64,000 nucleotides of DNA from assembly GCF_016920785.2 (NCBI RefSeq), contig NW_024609835.1, positions 169,814,995 to 169,878,994 of the forward strand, in the 5' to 3' direction. Below, piece after piece: positions 54,076-64,000 of this stretch (position 1 is the first letter of the stretch; every line of letters begins with the position of its first letter). Both the position numbers and the translations under genes were made by a program. The notes beneath the pieces are model-generated. The model was not told where the DNA came from. It worked only from the letters and a program-made list of their open reading frames with translations, and did no database searches. Source of the DNA: Ixodes scapularis. Its lineage: Eukaryota; Arthropoda; Arachnida; Ixodida; Ixodidae.

Positions 54076-54236
54076 CTGTAGCACTTTCGATCTTGAGGAC
54101 GGAAGAGACGGTGCAACAGACTCTGAGTTTAACTGTGAAAACATTCTCTTTATTCTCGTACCGTCAAGCTCGTTCCAACGAGTAGCTTGCTTTTATACAC
54201 TGCAGTCATTAGCATTATAGTTGATCTAAGTATTTT

Positions 54237-54425
54237 GCAACACTATTAATACGGCAGATTGGGCGAGTTGGTACGGCATAATTACGAACCAGCGCACAGG
54301 TAGACCAGTTACTCAAAATCCAAATACACAAAAATGTACACTCGCACAGCGCTGATGTGAGTTTTTTGTGTTTGGATTTTTGGTAACTGTCTACCTGTGC
54401 GCTGGTTCGTAATATTGCAACACTG
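54237..54425. mobile_element. Palindromic insertion in the LTR
   Basis: Core arms about 54281-54340 and 54355-54413 are near-perfect reverse complements (ACGAACCAGCGCACAGGTAG at the base). The word TTGCAACACT occurs just before (54234-54243) and just after (54414-54424), consistent with a target duplication. The GAGTTGGTACG word beside it resembles Penelope 3' ends. Confidence 0.75.
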
Positions 54426-54475
54426 CCGTCTTTAGGCGGTGTGGAGGCTGAACCGATGGACCGCCAGAGGCCCAT

Positions 54476-55412
54476 ATCTGTATCTGTTTCATATACTGAA
54501 TGCCTTTTTGCACGGCTCTGTGTTTACTTTTGTCTTCCAGATTTTTACTGCTCACTTGTTTTTTTTAATTTTATTTAGAGGATACTACTGGCCATTGAAG
54601 GCCCAAGTAGGAGTGGGGTACAACATATGCATTCACACACCAACAACAACAAACAAATAACACGACATTAAGAGGTTTACAACAACTAACCAGCAAATAT
54701 ACAGGATATATATATTCAAAAAGGGGGGGGGGGGGGGCGGCACAGCATGCATCAAGCAGCATGTAATTCAATCATTTGTAATAATAGATGTGCAATTTAA
54801 AACTCATATTTAAGATTGAACATTATCAAACAAATGTGAATTTAATTAAGCTATAAATTTTATATAGACTGTTACTTTTTATACAATTTTGTCTAGATTT
54901 GTCAGGATATACAATCTGCAAGTACGCATAAAGTAACAGGAAAGTTGAAAGAAGCAAATTAGAGATTGCAAAACCTACTTCTCAATAGCTATTTTTTTCC
55001 CAAAGTATTTACGTGATAGTGCAGCTGAAATAAGGCTTCTTTTTCAGTTTTTTTTTATTTGAAACACCTTAAAAATACATTGTTTTCTAAGATTTTTTTT
55101 TTATTATTATGCTTGGAAAATTAAGTTACCGATTGTGTTCGGTTTATTCTAAACTATATGAAATTCCAGAGTGCTTTTGTGCATAACAGTGGCTAGATAA
55201 GGTTTTTATAATTTCTGATAAAACAAACTGACTAGTTTCTCTTTAGTGACCGTTTCGACAAGGTGACAGTAGAACAAGTAACGGATCCTGACGTCAAACT
55301 GCAGGAATTTTAGATATATGTTTTCTTAGCGAATGCATGCACATCACTGTTGTGACATATTTGAATATCCTTATCGCTTGCTTGGGCTCAGCGGGTAATG
55401 CAGGTCGGCACT
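54476..55412. other. AT-rich DNA, G-run at 54724; possible LINE 3' tail
   Basis: 54575-54625 (TACTACTGGCC-TTGAAGGCC) looks like a reverse-oriented LINE 3' UTR hairpin, but I cannot support it further. Confidence 0.35.
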
Positions 55413-55664
55413 AGCGTGAGTATAAAGGCTGAACTGCATAAAGCGATTTAGCGAGCGACGGCGACAGCGACGAGTCAGCGACGTATTACGAAGATTTCTT
55501 ACTATCGCTCGTCGCGTCACTCGGTTTTTGGATTTCTAGAAAACATCGTTCCGCTTTCATGCGGCTTGCGTCGTCGCGCGAGTGACCGAGCGTCAGCGAA
55601 GCGGGTCGCCGTCGCTGTTCTCGTCGCTCGCAAAATCGTTTACATTCGGTTTATACTTCACGCT
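55413..55664. mobile_element. MITE, 252 bp, GCGAC-rich inverted ends
   Basis: Ends AGCGTGAGTATAAA and, inverted, AGCGTGAAGTATAAA; the similarity continues inward with AGCGA/ACGATTT-GCGAGCGAC-GCGAC blocks for over 50 bp. Related copy at 8420-8662. No target duplication seen. Confidence 0.75.
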
Positions 55665-56981
55665 GTCAATAATATCGACTCGAGCGCGCATAATTTCATT
55701 TCCACGGGAGCGCGTGTAAATCAAACCCTAAACCAAGACGGGCGCTGCAGCCAGCAGCTTTGAGAGCGTCATACAATGGATTATAGTTTGACAGAAGCAA
55801 GCACACACTTCGCTAGCGCATTCCAGCCTTGAGCGCTCGAACTTCCGAAAACGAAACCAGATTTTGCTACATTTTGGCTAGCTCGAAACATTTTTTTTTA
55901 AATATAGGGTGTTTTTTAGCTATAATCTAGACTAAGAGAAATGTGTACCTTCCCAAATTATATTTATGTCGCCGTACTATATAAGTAATAATTCTGTAAT
56001 ATCGTTAAGTTCATATAAAATACGGGGGGTGTCACCGGACCTTTGTCTGAAACAAAAAGTCTGCTATATATACCGAGCGGGTTTCTAATACAATTGAGTA
56101 GGAGTGTCGGGTTGTTGGTGCCTTTGTTCGTTGTTTGTGTATGTAGATGCTTGTATGTTGATCTTGTGGTATGCGCTGTGATGTGTGTGTTGGTATGCTG
56201 CCGTCCGTGTTCGAGCGTGTCACTTCTACAAATGTCGAAATGTCCTTCATTTTTTGTAGTTTTCTGCATACTCACTAGGTGGCGCAAGCAGCCGCCCAAT
56301 TTTATTTTAGCTTTGTTTGTACGTAGTCCATTCATGTGTCAGGAACCACACTACATAGCTACAGTCTAGTAGAAAAGTAACCGCGTGTTTAAATGGCGCA
56401 TAGCGCCGGCGTTCAGTTCGTCTTCGTTCGCTGGCCGTTTCGGTAGCCGATTCGTACCCGGAAAGCCGCAAAATTTGCGTACACACGAGATATGAGTGGA
56501 TACGTCGAAACGTCGCGTACAACTTTGCTCGCGGTAAAGAGGTGAGCGGGACGTCGGTAACGCCGGTCGGGTAGGGTCGGGTGGGGTCGGTGTCGGAGCT
56601 ATTCGTCGTCGCTCGCGGCAAACGGGCTTTTTCAATAAAGTTCATGTCTGTGGTCGCGAAAAGATAACTGCTGCGGAAATTACCCGGCGTCGGTGACAAT
56701 GCAACCGGCTTGAGGCCTCGGCGATCGGCTGAACCGCCACGCGAACGAGACCTGCTCGATGGGGAAGCACGCCGCTGGATGCAGTCGATGGTCGCTCCCA
56801 CTGTCGCGTAATCGCCGTAATGGATACGGCGTCGGCGCTTGGGGGTGAATGCTTGCGGTAGTTCAGCACGTATGGGCGATTACGAACGAACACGTGCAAA
56901 CTACGCTTTCGCTGCGGCGAAAAGCCGTGTAAAGCGCTGGGCCTCGCTCGTAGAACCCGTCTTGCGTCAGACGGCCGCCAT
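55665..56981. other. No recognised gene; 164-codon minus frame 56801-56307
   Basis: The frame is Arg/Ser/Thr-rich at its N-terminus and CG-rich relative to its flanks, which may mark a first exon or simply CG-rich DNA. No domain, no partner exon. Confidence 0.25.
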
Positions 56982-57157
56982 TGTAAAAAAACACCCCTAG
57001 ACGTGTGATCGCAGAACGAAGTACACGTTCAAAGATGTTCATTTTACACGAGACCTCGGGTGCAAACGAAATACACCGAGCCTCGCGTGTAAAACGAACA
57101 CCATTTGGGGAGTCCGCCCTGGGACAACGGTTTACACGTCCAGGGGTGTACTTTTTC
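56982..57157. mobile_element. MITE, about 176 bp
   Basis: Left TAAAAAAACACCCCTAGACG and right, inverted, AAAAAGTACACCCCTGGACG. Inner blocks with ACACGAGACCTCGGGTG repeat in both orientations. Related word at 42115-42135. Confidence 0.65.
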
Positions 57158-57159
57158 GC

Positions 57160-57241
57160 TGTGTGTGTGGAGACGCGGTCGGACGTCGGATCGGACGTCG
57201 GATCGGACGGTTTCGTCGTACATGTGTTTCGCGCTTTATGC
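57160..57241 (-). mobile_element. Harbinger terminal inverted repeat, isolated
   Basis: Ends CATGTGTTTCGCGCT directly before TTA (57242-57244), preceded by tandem GTCGGATCGGAC blocks identical in type to 18800-18825 and 59155-59175. No partner terminus found to the left; truncated element or the far end of a broken one. Confidence 0.65.
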
Positions 57242-57244
57242 ATA

Positions 57245-58129
57245 CGGCGGACTAGAGTTTTTTTCTTTTTTTTTTTTCTAAATATAAAGACAGTTTTGTT
57301 TTCTAACGTGAAAAAACTAGCGTTTGTGCACAATTATTGGAGCTCTAAAGCACGTGAAGAAGTCTAGATCAGCAAATATAATAACGCGAGCAGAGTTGGA
57401 ATCGCTTTCTTTCTCCGAGCTTTCTCCGATTCCGCTAAACACAAAACATAAAAAAAAAGCCAATGTAGTCTTGAATATTTTGGGGCATCGGCATGCACTG
57501 CAAAAATATATTTTGTTTACCCATTTATTGCAGCAGGAGCTGAGAGCAGGCACACGATAGACTGCACTAGGGTGCCTCAATGTCCTTCTGTTAAGGGTGA
57601 TGCCACCCTTTGTAGTACCCGATGCCGACAGCTCGTGCTCACGGGTAAAATACAAAGAAATTGACGAAAACAAAATGTCGCCATAGCACAGTCAGCGCCA
57701 CAAACGCGTGCAGGGACACGCTCTTTCACGCGCTTTTGAACAAAAAAGAAAAATAAATGTGTGGGACAAAATGGCGAGATATCTCCACCCTGAGCAAAGC
57801 GCACATGAAGGCACCCTAGACTGCACCTCTCCCTGAGTGTAAAGAGGTTCGTAGGAGGACTTCGTTGCTGGCGGGAGCTCGTGCTGTCGCTTTGAGCATG
57901 GATTGGCACGTGCCGGCAACGCTCGCAGCCTATACCGTACGTTCTTCTAAAAATTTTCCTGTGCTTAAACAAAGTACATTTGCAGACTCGGCATCACTCG
58001 AGTTAGGCAAATAAAAGACACCACAACGCGCGCAAAAACAGGGCTTTTCGGTAATTTCAAGCAATACCGTTCCTTTTGCCAAACCAGCAGCTTGGTTTAC
58101 TTCGTACACATTTTATAAACGTCGAATAC
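57245..58129. other. No recognised gene
   Basis: T-run at 57259-57278. Frames on both strands without motifs. Confidence 0.4.
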
Positions 58130-58131
58130 TA

Positions 58132-59047
58132 TACTTCGTTTCAGCTTCCGTCCGAGCGCAGCCAAAGGCTGAGGGACGGTTCGCAACTTCGAGAAGAGCA
58201 TTCCTACGCACCACAAAGCAGTCCGGAAAAGTTTTTTTTTTTTAGTAACTGTTTGGTGGCGTAAACAATGAACAGTATTCCAGATGTGTACTGCTGAGAA
58301 TGATCTGCAACGAAAGTAATTATTTATCTGAAGTTTATGTTTTATTAATATATGTAAATGCATGTAGTTTGGAGAAAATACGTACATCCGCTGGCAACAC
58401 GGCTGCAGCGCTCGGTTTTTCTGTGTGATGTCGTTCCCGTAATGGCCAAATCATGTGCTTCGCTGTTTTCCTCACCAAGTCGCTTCAAAACGTCCTTTCA
58501 GAAAGGCACGCTCGGGCGTCAGGCGCGAGAGGTCGTGATGAATGTCTACTTTCAAATTCGTCAGAAGACTCCGGCCGCGTCGTACCGCGAATGCGTTGTA
58601 AACAGGAAAAGCGTCCGGGCCACTGCAATTCACTGATACGCTGCGAAATCAGGAAACCCCTTTACCTGCCGATCACAGTGAACGCCGAGAAGCTGGTGGA
58701 AAGGACTGCGCGCCTCGAGCCCGGGTATATCCAGACATTACAAGGAAACATCAACGGCCGGGTCATCGGGCACCTTGCATTGTGTACCTACGTCTCGAAA
58801 CTGTGCCGAAATGCCGAACAGTTTGAAAGCTCGGACACAGACACCAGCGGTCAGCCTACGTACTCACATCCCCTGTGACTAAATTTCAGAACCTGAACAG
58901 GCACTTTTTGAACTTGTAGCAGACGACCAGCCGCGCAGCGGTGTGATACAAAAGTGCAGGCGAGATCGTGTGACCCCTTGCCGGCGTGTGATTGGCTCCG
59001 GCCACACGTAGCTTTGGCTGCGCTCGGACGGAAGCTGAAACGAAGTA
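58132..59047 (+). mobile_element. Tc1/mariner-like DNA element, 916 bp, TA-flanked
   Basis: TACTTCGTTTCAGCTTCCGT at the left and the exact inverse at the right, continuing as CCGAGCGCAGCCAAAG, about 37 bp in all. Each end is next to TA (58130-58131, 59048-59049). Contains an N-terminal transposase fragment; no DDE domain, so it is non-autonomous. The sharply conserved ends suggest a fairly young copy. Confidence 0.85.
58442..58636 (+). pseudogene. Transposase helix-turn-helix fragment
   Basis: ATG at 58442, MAKSCASLFSS, then KGTLGRQAREVVMNVYFQI, the first helix region of arthropod IS630/Tc1-like transposases (similar to KECKQVVANVY at 4090-4125). It ends at TGA at 58634. The neighbouring frame 58453-58878 stays open for 141 codons, but its product matches nothing. 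The catalytic domain is missing. This supports the Tc1/mariner reading of the element around it. Confidence 0.55.
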
Positions 59048-59124
59048 TACCTAAGACTGTGCACGTGCGACGACTGCTATTTACGCGCCTCGCGCATATA
59101 ACTACCACCAAATACACTCACTTA

Positions 59125-59675
59125 AGGGCGAGACACATGGACGGCAGAATCGTCCGATCCGACGTCCGATCCGACAGTCCGAACGCCGCTCCAAATTGAG
59201 ACACACGCTTCCGACCTTGCAAGAGACAGGACAATCCGTTCGGCTCCGCCCAGGAGATCCAACTTCCAAGCACTCCAGCGGAGGTTCGCGTTCATAGATC
59301 TCTGGTCCCTGATTGACGGTTTAGCTCGCACAAGCGAAGTTAGGACCTTGTTCTCGCTAGCGCGTGCATTCTTTGCCGGGGCCATCTTTTTCGAATGGGT
59401 CAGCGGGATCCACGCGTCCGGCTTTCCGTCGCACGTCCCGTTTTCTCGTTTGCCCCGCCAGACCCAGTACCTCATCATGACATCCGCGCTAGCTGTGCTG
59501 TCATTGGCTGGACGCTTCCGACAGTCCGTCCTCCGTGCAAAACTATCTGGCACGTTGGACGCACGCGGGATCGCCGATCCGAGATCTGAAGCGACCAAAT
59601 TTTTTCGGATCAGGCAGTCGTACTGCCAGATCGGACGTCGGATCGGATGGATATTTCGCGCATGTGTCTCGCGCG
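59125..59675 (-). mobile_element. Harbinger MITE with TTA duplication, carrying a MADF exon
   Basis: 551 bp between direct TTA copies (59122-59124, 59676-59678). Ends AGGGCGAGACACATG and, inverted, CGCGCGAGACACATG; subterminal TCCGATCCGACGTCCGATC is inverted at both ends. The interior includes a MADF exon 1 on the minus strand, so the MITE derives from the left part of an element like 18778. Confidence 0.85.
59230..59385 (-). pseudogene. MADF gene exon 1 remnant inside the MITE
   Basis: ATG at 59385: MAPAKNARASENKVLTSL, then RAKPSIRDQRS and LRWSAWKLD. This parallels MATALAKSSRASENELL, RPAIWNQRD and ARLSSWTFV at 19031-19180, including the spacing to the conserved Trp. No exons 2 or 3 follow. 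The conserved Trp of the RP-IW block is Arg here. It would not make a working DNA-binding domain. Confidence 0.7.
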
Positions 59676-60037
59676 TTACTCTGTTTCGAGGTATTGTTTT
59701 GACGTCCTCACCCGCAAGGTACACCCTTGAGTTCACTTGCAAGGCATATAAGCTTTGCCGTACACCCTTGGGCGTGCCTTACTGCATGAGTTACATATGA
59801 GGAGAGAGAGATGTTTCAGCAAAGCCTTAAAAACACAATAGCAATTTTTTAATTGTTAATAAATAATGTTTTATTAATCACAGATGACAAATCACATACA
59901 AATATGAAGACAATGAAATATATATTGATACAAGGCAAAATATTGCACATTCGGAAGAAGTCAACCGTGCTCGGGCCCCGGGACCGGCGCTTTGTCGGTT
60001 TGTTGTGCTCGTAGCACTGCCAATGCACGCTGCCCCC
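59676..60037. other. No recognised feature
   Basis: AT-rich DNA. Confidence 0.4.
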
Positions 60038-60560
60038 GGCAAGGCCCTAACTTTGAAATTGTACGTTTATTATTTTTGCGCTCTTAGTTTAGCCGTTACT
60101 CGTTCTATCGGCGTTACATTATCAGCGTGACAAACAGCTTTTAACGCCAATGATATGAGGAGCTCTTAATGTCATGGCTATAAATTATGTTGTAACGCCT
60201 AAGTGGTCTAGGATGACGTGGAAACGCTGGACTGTCATGGCTACTTTCAGGGTCACTCTTTTGTCATGCCGAAATCCACCGTATGTCACGCCTAAACCGG
60301 CAAGGCCCTAACTTTGAAATTGTACGTTTATTATTTTTGTGCTCTTAGTTTAGCCGTTACTCGTTCTATCGGCGTTACATTATCAGCGTGACAAACAGCT
60401 TTTAACGCCAATGATGTGAGGAGCTCTTAATGTCATGGCTATAAATTATGTTGTCACGCCTAAGTGGTCTAGGATGACGTGGAAACGCTGGACTGTCATG
60501 GCTACTTTCAGGGTCACTCTTTTGTCATGCCGAAATCCACCGTATGTCACGCCTAAATGG
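60038..60560. repeat. 261-bp tandem duplication, two nearly identical units
   Basis: Units 60038-60298 and 60299-60559. I noticed only three differences between them (C/T near 60080, A/G near 60155, A/C near 60194). Contents are rich in TCATGGCTA, GTCACGCC and GGCGTTACA words. No coding signal. Confidence 0.95.
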
Positions 60561-60925
60561 GCATGTAGCTGTTTCATTAGCCGTTAGCGGACTAAGAGTG
60601 TACGGCCGCGAGCCGTCGCGCTCTTCTCTAACAATTTGATATGAAGGTATACTTGGACGCCGGCATTATTCGTTTAGGAATCAAGCGAAACTTTGTATCA
60701 AATAATTATACATCTACGACCACTCCCATTTGATGATTATCGTGTTCTAGACTCCGTACACAGGATGGTTTTCAGCGGTGAGTTTTTAATCTGACTGCCC
60801 ACCAGAGCGCGAGCAGAACGCACTATGGCCGCGAGCCGTCGTGCTCTTCCTTTTCTTCTCCGTATCAATAAGCAGTCAAATACCTGGGCGGAGCCATCAA
60901 TCATGTGGGTATCGGAAACCAGTAA

Positions 60926-61108
60926 CCGCTCATTCACACTGGAAGCGGATCCGCGTTCGCAAGGCGGTTGCGAACGCGGTTGTAAGATCCAGTACAATTG
61001 CACGTGTACTCGATGACATCGAATGTGCGTGCAATTTACTGGATCTTTTTAGAACCGCGTTCGCAACCGCCTTGCGAACGCGGATCCGCTTCCAGTGTGA
61101 ATAAGCGG
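60926..61108. mobile_element. Near-perfect palindromic MITE, 183 bp, TAA duplication
   Basis: Flanked by TAA (60923-60925, 61109-61111). Arms of about 80 bp: CCGCTCATTCACACTGGAAG then GCGGATCCGCGTTCGCAAGG, inverted with few changes at the right. A TWA duplication fits PIF/Harbinger. Confidence 0.9.
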
Positions 61109-61283
61109 TAAGTCTGACCCTTGAAATGGAGGCGTGACGCAAAACCCATAGGCGTCTCGTTCGCCCACTTACATACTTCCCAGGCGGTCAGGACTGTTGT
61201 TTACAGGGGAATATCTGAACAGATAAAAGTTACTCGAGGAAGCTCGCATTCAACATCCATTTCTTTTCTTTCTTCCTGGGTCA

Positions 61284-61470
61284 CAGTGTTGGAACTAACG
61301 CGTTACAAGTAACAACGTTACTGGTAACGCATTAGTTATTTTTACTAACGTACTATCGTACTCGTTGGAATACCAAATGAGTAACGAGTAAAGTAATGTC
61401 GTTATTATTTTACGGTGTCTGCTATCAAATTACGTTACCCATTACTCGTTACTTCTGATTAAAAATGGCA
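61284..61470. mobile_element. hAT-like MITE end, degenerate
   Basis: CAGTGTTGGAACTAACGCG with many GTAACG/CGTTAC words, the look of widespread hAT MITEs whose consensus starts CAGTGTTGGG--TAACGCGTTAC. The right end near 61470 is poorly preserved. Confidence 0.5.
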
Positions 61471-61632
61471 GCATGGTGGTTCGAAAGCAAACTAATTTTT
61501 ATTCTGCGCACTACAAAAAATGGCAAAGAAACCCCAACAAAGCTATGTATAAACGACTTCATTTCAAAATCCCTCGGAAGACACTTTCAACGCTCCCACA
61601 ACCGGGACCGGTGACGTCCCCATCCGGCTGAA

Positions 61633-61835
61633 GCCTCAATTCGGCTAGTGCCTCAATTCGGCTAGAAGTTTCAATTCGGCTGGACGTTCCAGTTCGGCTA
61701 CATCCTCAATTCGGCTAGAAGTTTCAATTCGGCTGGACGCTTCAGTTTGGCTAAATCTTCAGTTCGGCTACAAGTTTCAATTCGGCAGCATGCTTCAGTT
61801 CGGCTAGATCATTGTTTCAATTCGGCTGGACGTTC
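61633..61835. repeat. Minisatellite, unit 17-18 bp (TTCAATTCGGCT core)
   Basis: About eleven imperfect units of form TTCAATTCGGCTAGAAG or TTCAGTTCGGCTACA. Units alternate between AGAAG and GGACG spacers, hinting at a two-unit higher-order repeat. Confidence 0.92.
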
Positions 61836-64000
61836 CAAGTTTATCAAGCTAGACATCCAAGCATAAGGTGCCCCCAATTTTTTTAGAGAGATGTTAATTA
61901 TATCTGCATCTTGCCTTAACATTGCAACATGCAAGCTCAGATCAATAAGTTCAAGCAGCTACGAAGGCTTTGGGCACAGAAACATTTGTGTTTGTGTTGT
62001 TTCTTCTGTGGAGCTGCTGTGCAAACACCAGGTCTCTGCTTCAAAGAAATGTATTCACTTGCCCAAGGAATGGATTACAGCAGTCCAAAGATTGCTTCTT
62101 CCAGTGCTGGCCACTGTTCACGTGAAAGGGACAGGACGCCTTGGCAGCTCCTACGTCGAACTGAGTTGAAGAAAAAAAGAAGATACCTGCATCAGTTATG
62201 AGACAAAACAATATGGTAGGGGTTCAATCCAGTGATTTACATCTTCACGAGGCTAAGGAGAATGTAACAGTATACCTGTAATTTTTTTTCAAGGTCACAA
62301 ATTTGCCACAAAATTGGCAAAACACACCAGTAGCTATGACTGACCTCGTAACCAAAACCTTACGTCCGCAGAAAATTGTTTGGCGACATTTAATTTTCAA
62401 ATTCGGTCCTCATCATATTTTCAAAGTGAAAGTTTCTACTGGCAGTATTAAAAATATGGAGGCTCAGGCAAGCTGGTGTTGCATACTCCTCCACAGCGCG
62501 AAAAATTCGCAACCAAGCACAGGGACACACAAAAGGAAAAGACATTCATGAAGCTCTGACTTGCAACTCAGACTTGTATTTTTTCTTCTCTGCCTGCGCC
62601 TGTCTTTTTAAACAATAAAATTCTTTTTTGTTATTTTTGGTTTTATCTGGATGCAAGATAATCTAATTCTTTTTTGTAATAAATTTGGACAAGGTTTAGT
62701 GACACAGTTTTCTTCTAACCTCGAAATCTTTTCAGCTTCAATAATTTCCCTAATTAGTTGATTATTATTTTTACTTATTACGGGGCAATGTTCTGCTTGA
62801 CATCTGCAATCTTGGCAATGTATGCCTTAGTGTCCAGAAGTGATTCTCTTTATGTTGTAATTGTGTTCCCCTAGTCTATGTGACATCACTATTTGTGACG
62901 TCGGGGTGGGGAGGGAGTGGGTTTTGGCAGAACTTGTTTCCAACTGATTAGAAGAATTTTGATGGCAACAAATAAAGCCTGCGGAACCCCAACAATAGCT
63001 CAGCACCACGAAATTTCCATTCTGTTCTCTGATGTGGTTGTGCTAGCCATGCTCCAAACAAATAAGAGTTTCGAACGAACCATTTGGGCTTTGTAACGTG
63101 AAGAGGGGTACAGTTTCTATCATGAAGGAAGCCATTAGCCCGCAGATTTTGTGGGACAAGCGAAGGCGGCGGAACCGTTCTAGATTTCACACTTCACCCC
63201 GCACAGCCATGCCGCGCAGCCCGTTCCCGTGGCACCTACGGCTGTGAGTAGCAAGTATGTCAGGGAGCCTTTAAAAAGGTGGGTAAAACAAAGTTTTTCA
63301 GTGACCGAATCGAGGAGACTGACAGCTTAATGTACCGACACCTGGATAAGTAACCCTGTTGCTGCTGTTGTTTACGGGTTTTAGGGCGCAAGAGCTCCGA
63401 CGGCCATACTGCGCCAAACTAGGTAGGATAAGTAACCCTGGTTGGCAAGTTTTGTCGTGGGAGAGTTGGTATTAACTGGGGTGTACTGCGAGTTGTAGAG
63501 GATCTAGAGTCACACTGCCATATTCAGCTCAAGAAACCTCGTCTAGGCACAGGCAACTCCTTCCGCAATCAGAGACTATAAATTAATTAATACACTTGTG
63601 TCTGGTTATTATTTCTGTTTCTTTCGACTTTCTGAGAATCGGGAAAATCAGCAAGCAAATTTAATATCTAAATTATTCTGAAAAACTGAGAATTTAATCA
63701 AAACAAGTTCTGAGAAACATAAAATTTAACACAAAGATAAACTCCAGAAAACATCCTCCAAATGCCACAAAGGATTACGTTCTTTTCCCCTGTCTTTCTT
63801 CTCCGACATTGTTTCCCTGCTTTTACCAGTCTCGGGTTTTCTACATTATGATCGACAAAGGATTAATTCTGGAAACACTAAATGCCGCTTATAGTGATGC
63901 TGCTATATGTCACGCTAGGGGTAGCCAGGCAGGCTCTGGTGCAGCTTGGTTATGACCTTCCTCGCAAAGGGAAGTTTTGGCATTGCATATGAGGCGATAC
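61836..64000. other. No recognised gene
   Basis: Frames at 61891-62201 (about 90 codons, two frames) and 62948-63190 match nothing known. AT-rich, no element termini identified. Confidence 0.4.

Larger units (their letters stand above)
53285..54475 (-). mobile_element. Miniature or internally deleted LTR retroelement
   Basis: Direct repeats at about 53285-53440 and 54076-54475 share GACGGAA-AGA, AAAACATTCT-TTTATTCTC, TCAAGCTCGT/TTGAGCTCGT, ACGAGTA and GCTGAACCGAT. On the minus strand the right copy is followed by ATTGGTGACCTGGAC (54075-54061), a primer-binding-site-like start common to arthropod Gypsy elements. The interior is only about 640 bp, so pol is absent. The right LTR is enlarged by a palindromic insertion. 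Confidence 0.65.

Noticed and set aside
56307..56801. 164-codon minus frame as a gene
   Set aside because: Low-information Arg/Ser-rich protein, no partner exon; listed only as unexplained DNA.
18778..57241. Harbinger element spanning from 18778 to the terminus at 57241
   Set aside because: The terminus at 57241 has a TTA flank but 38 kb and many unrelated elements lie between; the left flank is TAA, so the pair does not match.
61891..62201. Two overlapping 90-codon frames
   Set aside because: No family recognised; frames overlap and neither is preferred.

Overview
This is a stretch of animal nuclear DNA, most likely from an arthropod and probably an ixodid tick. That identification is inference: it rests on the mixture of repeat families (a two-ORF LINE with a double-CCHC ORF1, a Mag/K02A2.6-like Gypsy element, Penelope-like 3' ends, MADF-carrying PIF/Harbinger elements, tRNA-headed SINEs) and on intron-bearing transposase genes, not on any host gene. 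I found no convincing single-copy host protein gene. The window reads almost entirely as layered transposable elements, most of them decayed, separated by unrecognised non-coding DNA.

Layout. 1-3546: minus-strand LINE with intact ORF1 and an ORF2 that is open to the window edge. 4022-4425: broken helix-turn-helix transposase fragment. 5163-5245: tRNA-like sequence. 5.5-18 kb: microsatellite, TTA-flanked MITE, Penelope 3' fragments (one pair head to head), a 5'-truncated LINE tail and a foldback repeat. 18.8-36.6 kb: a very large PIF/Harbinger element with a plus-strand MADF gene (19.0-20.8 kb) converging on a minus-strand, at least six-part transposase gene (36.6 to 22.7 kb). Splice sites and reading phase still fit, but the gene is dead: its most 5' recognised exon is split by a nearly complete Gypsy LTR element (31760-36427, 5-bp target duplication, LTRs about 1% different). 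One intron holds a pogo/Tigger element that itself holds a SINE; other introns hold a foldback element and a Harbinger MITE.

36.7-64 kb: a hAT-type MITE with an 8-bp target duplication; a LINE PHD-finger ORF interrupted by a 1.4-kb AT-flanked DNA element (38976-40375) with arrays of CACCAG/CTGGTG palindromes and a BEL/Pao-type Gag fragment; an LTR-like block (43.7-45.0 kb); several MITEs and long foldbacks; a pair of decayed LTRs around an Asp-rich interior that is split by a THAP-domain element (49723-51059); a miniature LTR element with primer-binding site (53.3-54.5 kb); a TA-flanked Tc1/mariner-like element; a Harbinger MITE carrying a MADF exon; a 261-bp tandem duplication; and a 17-18-bp minisatellite. 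The elements work as nested insertions, so their order of arrival can be read from which one interrupts which. Nothing here looks like a cellular pathway, defence system or gene cluster; the interest is in the nesting, the readable empty sites and several element families with unusual structure.
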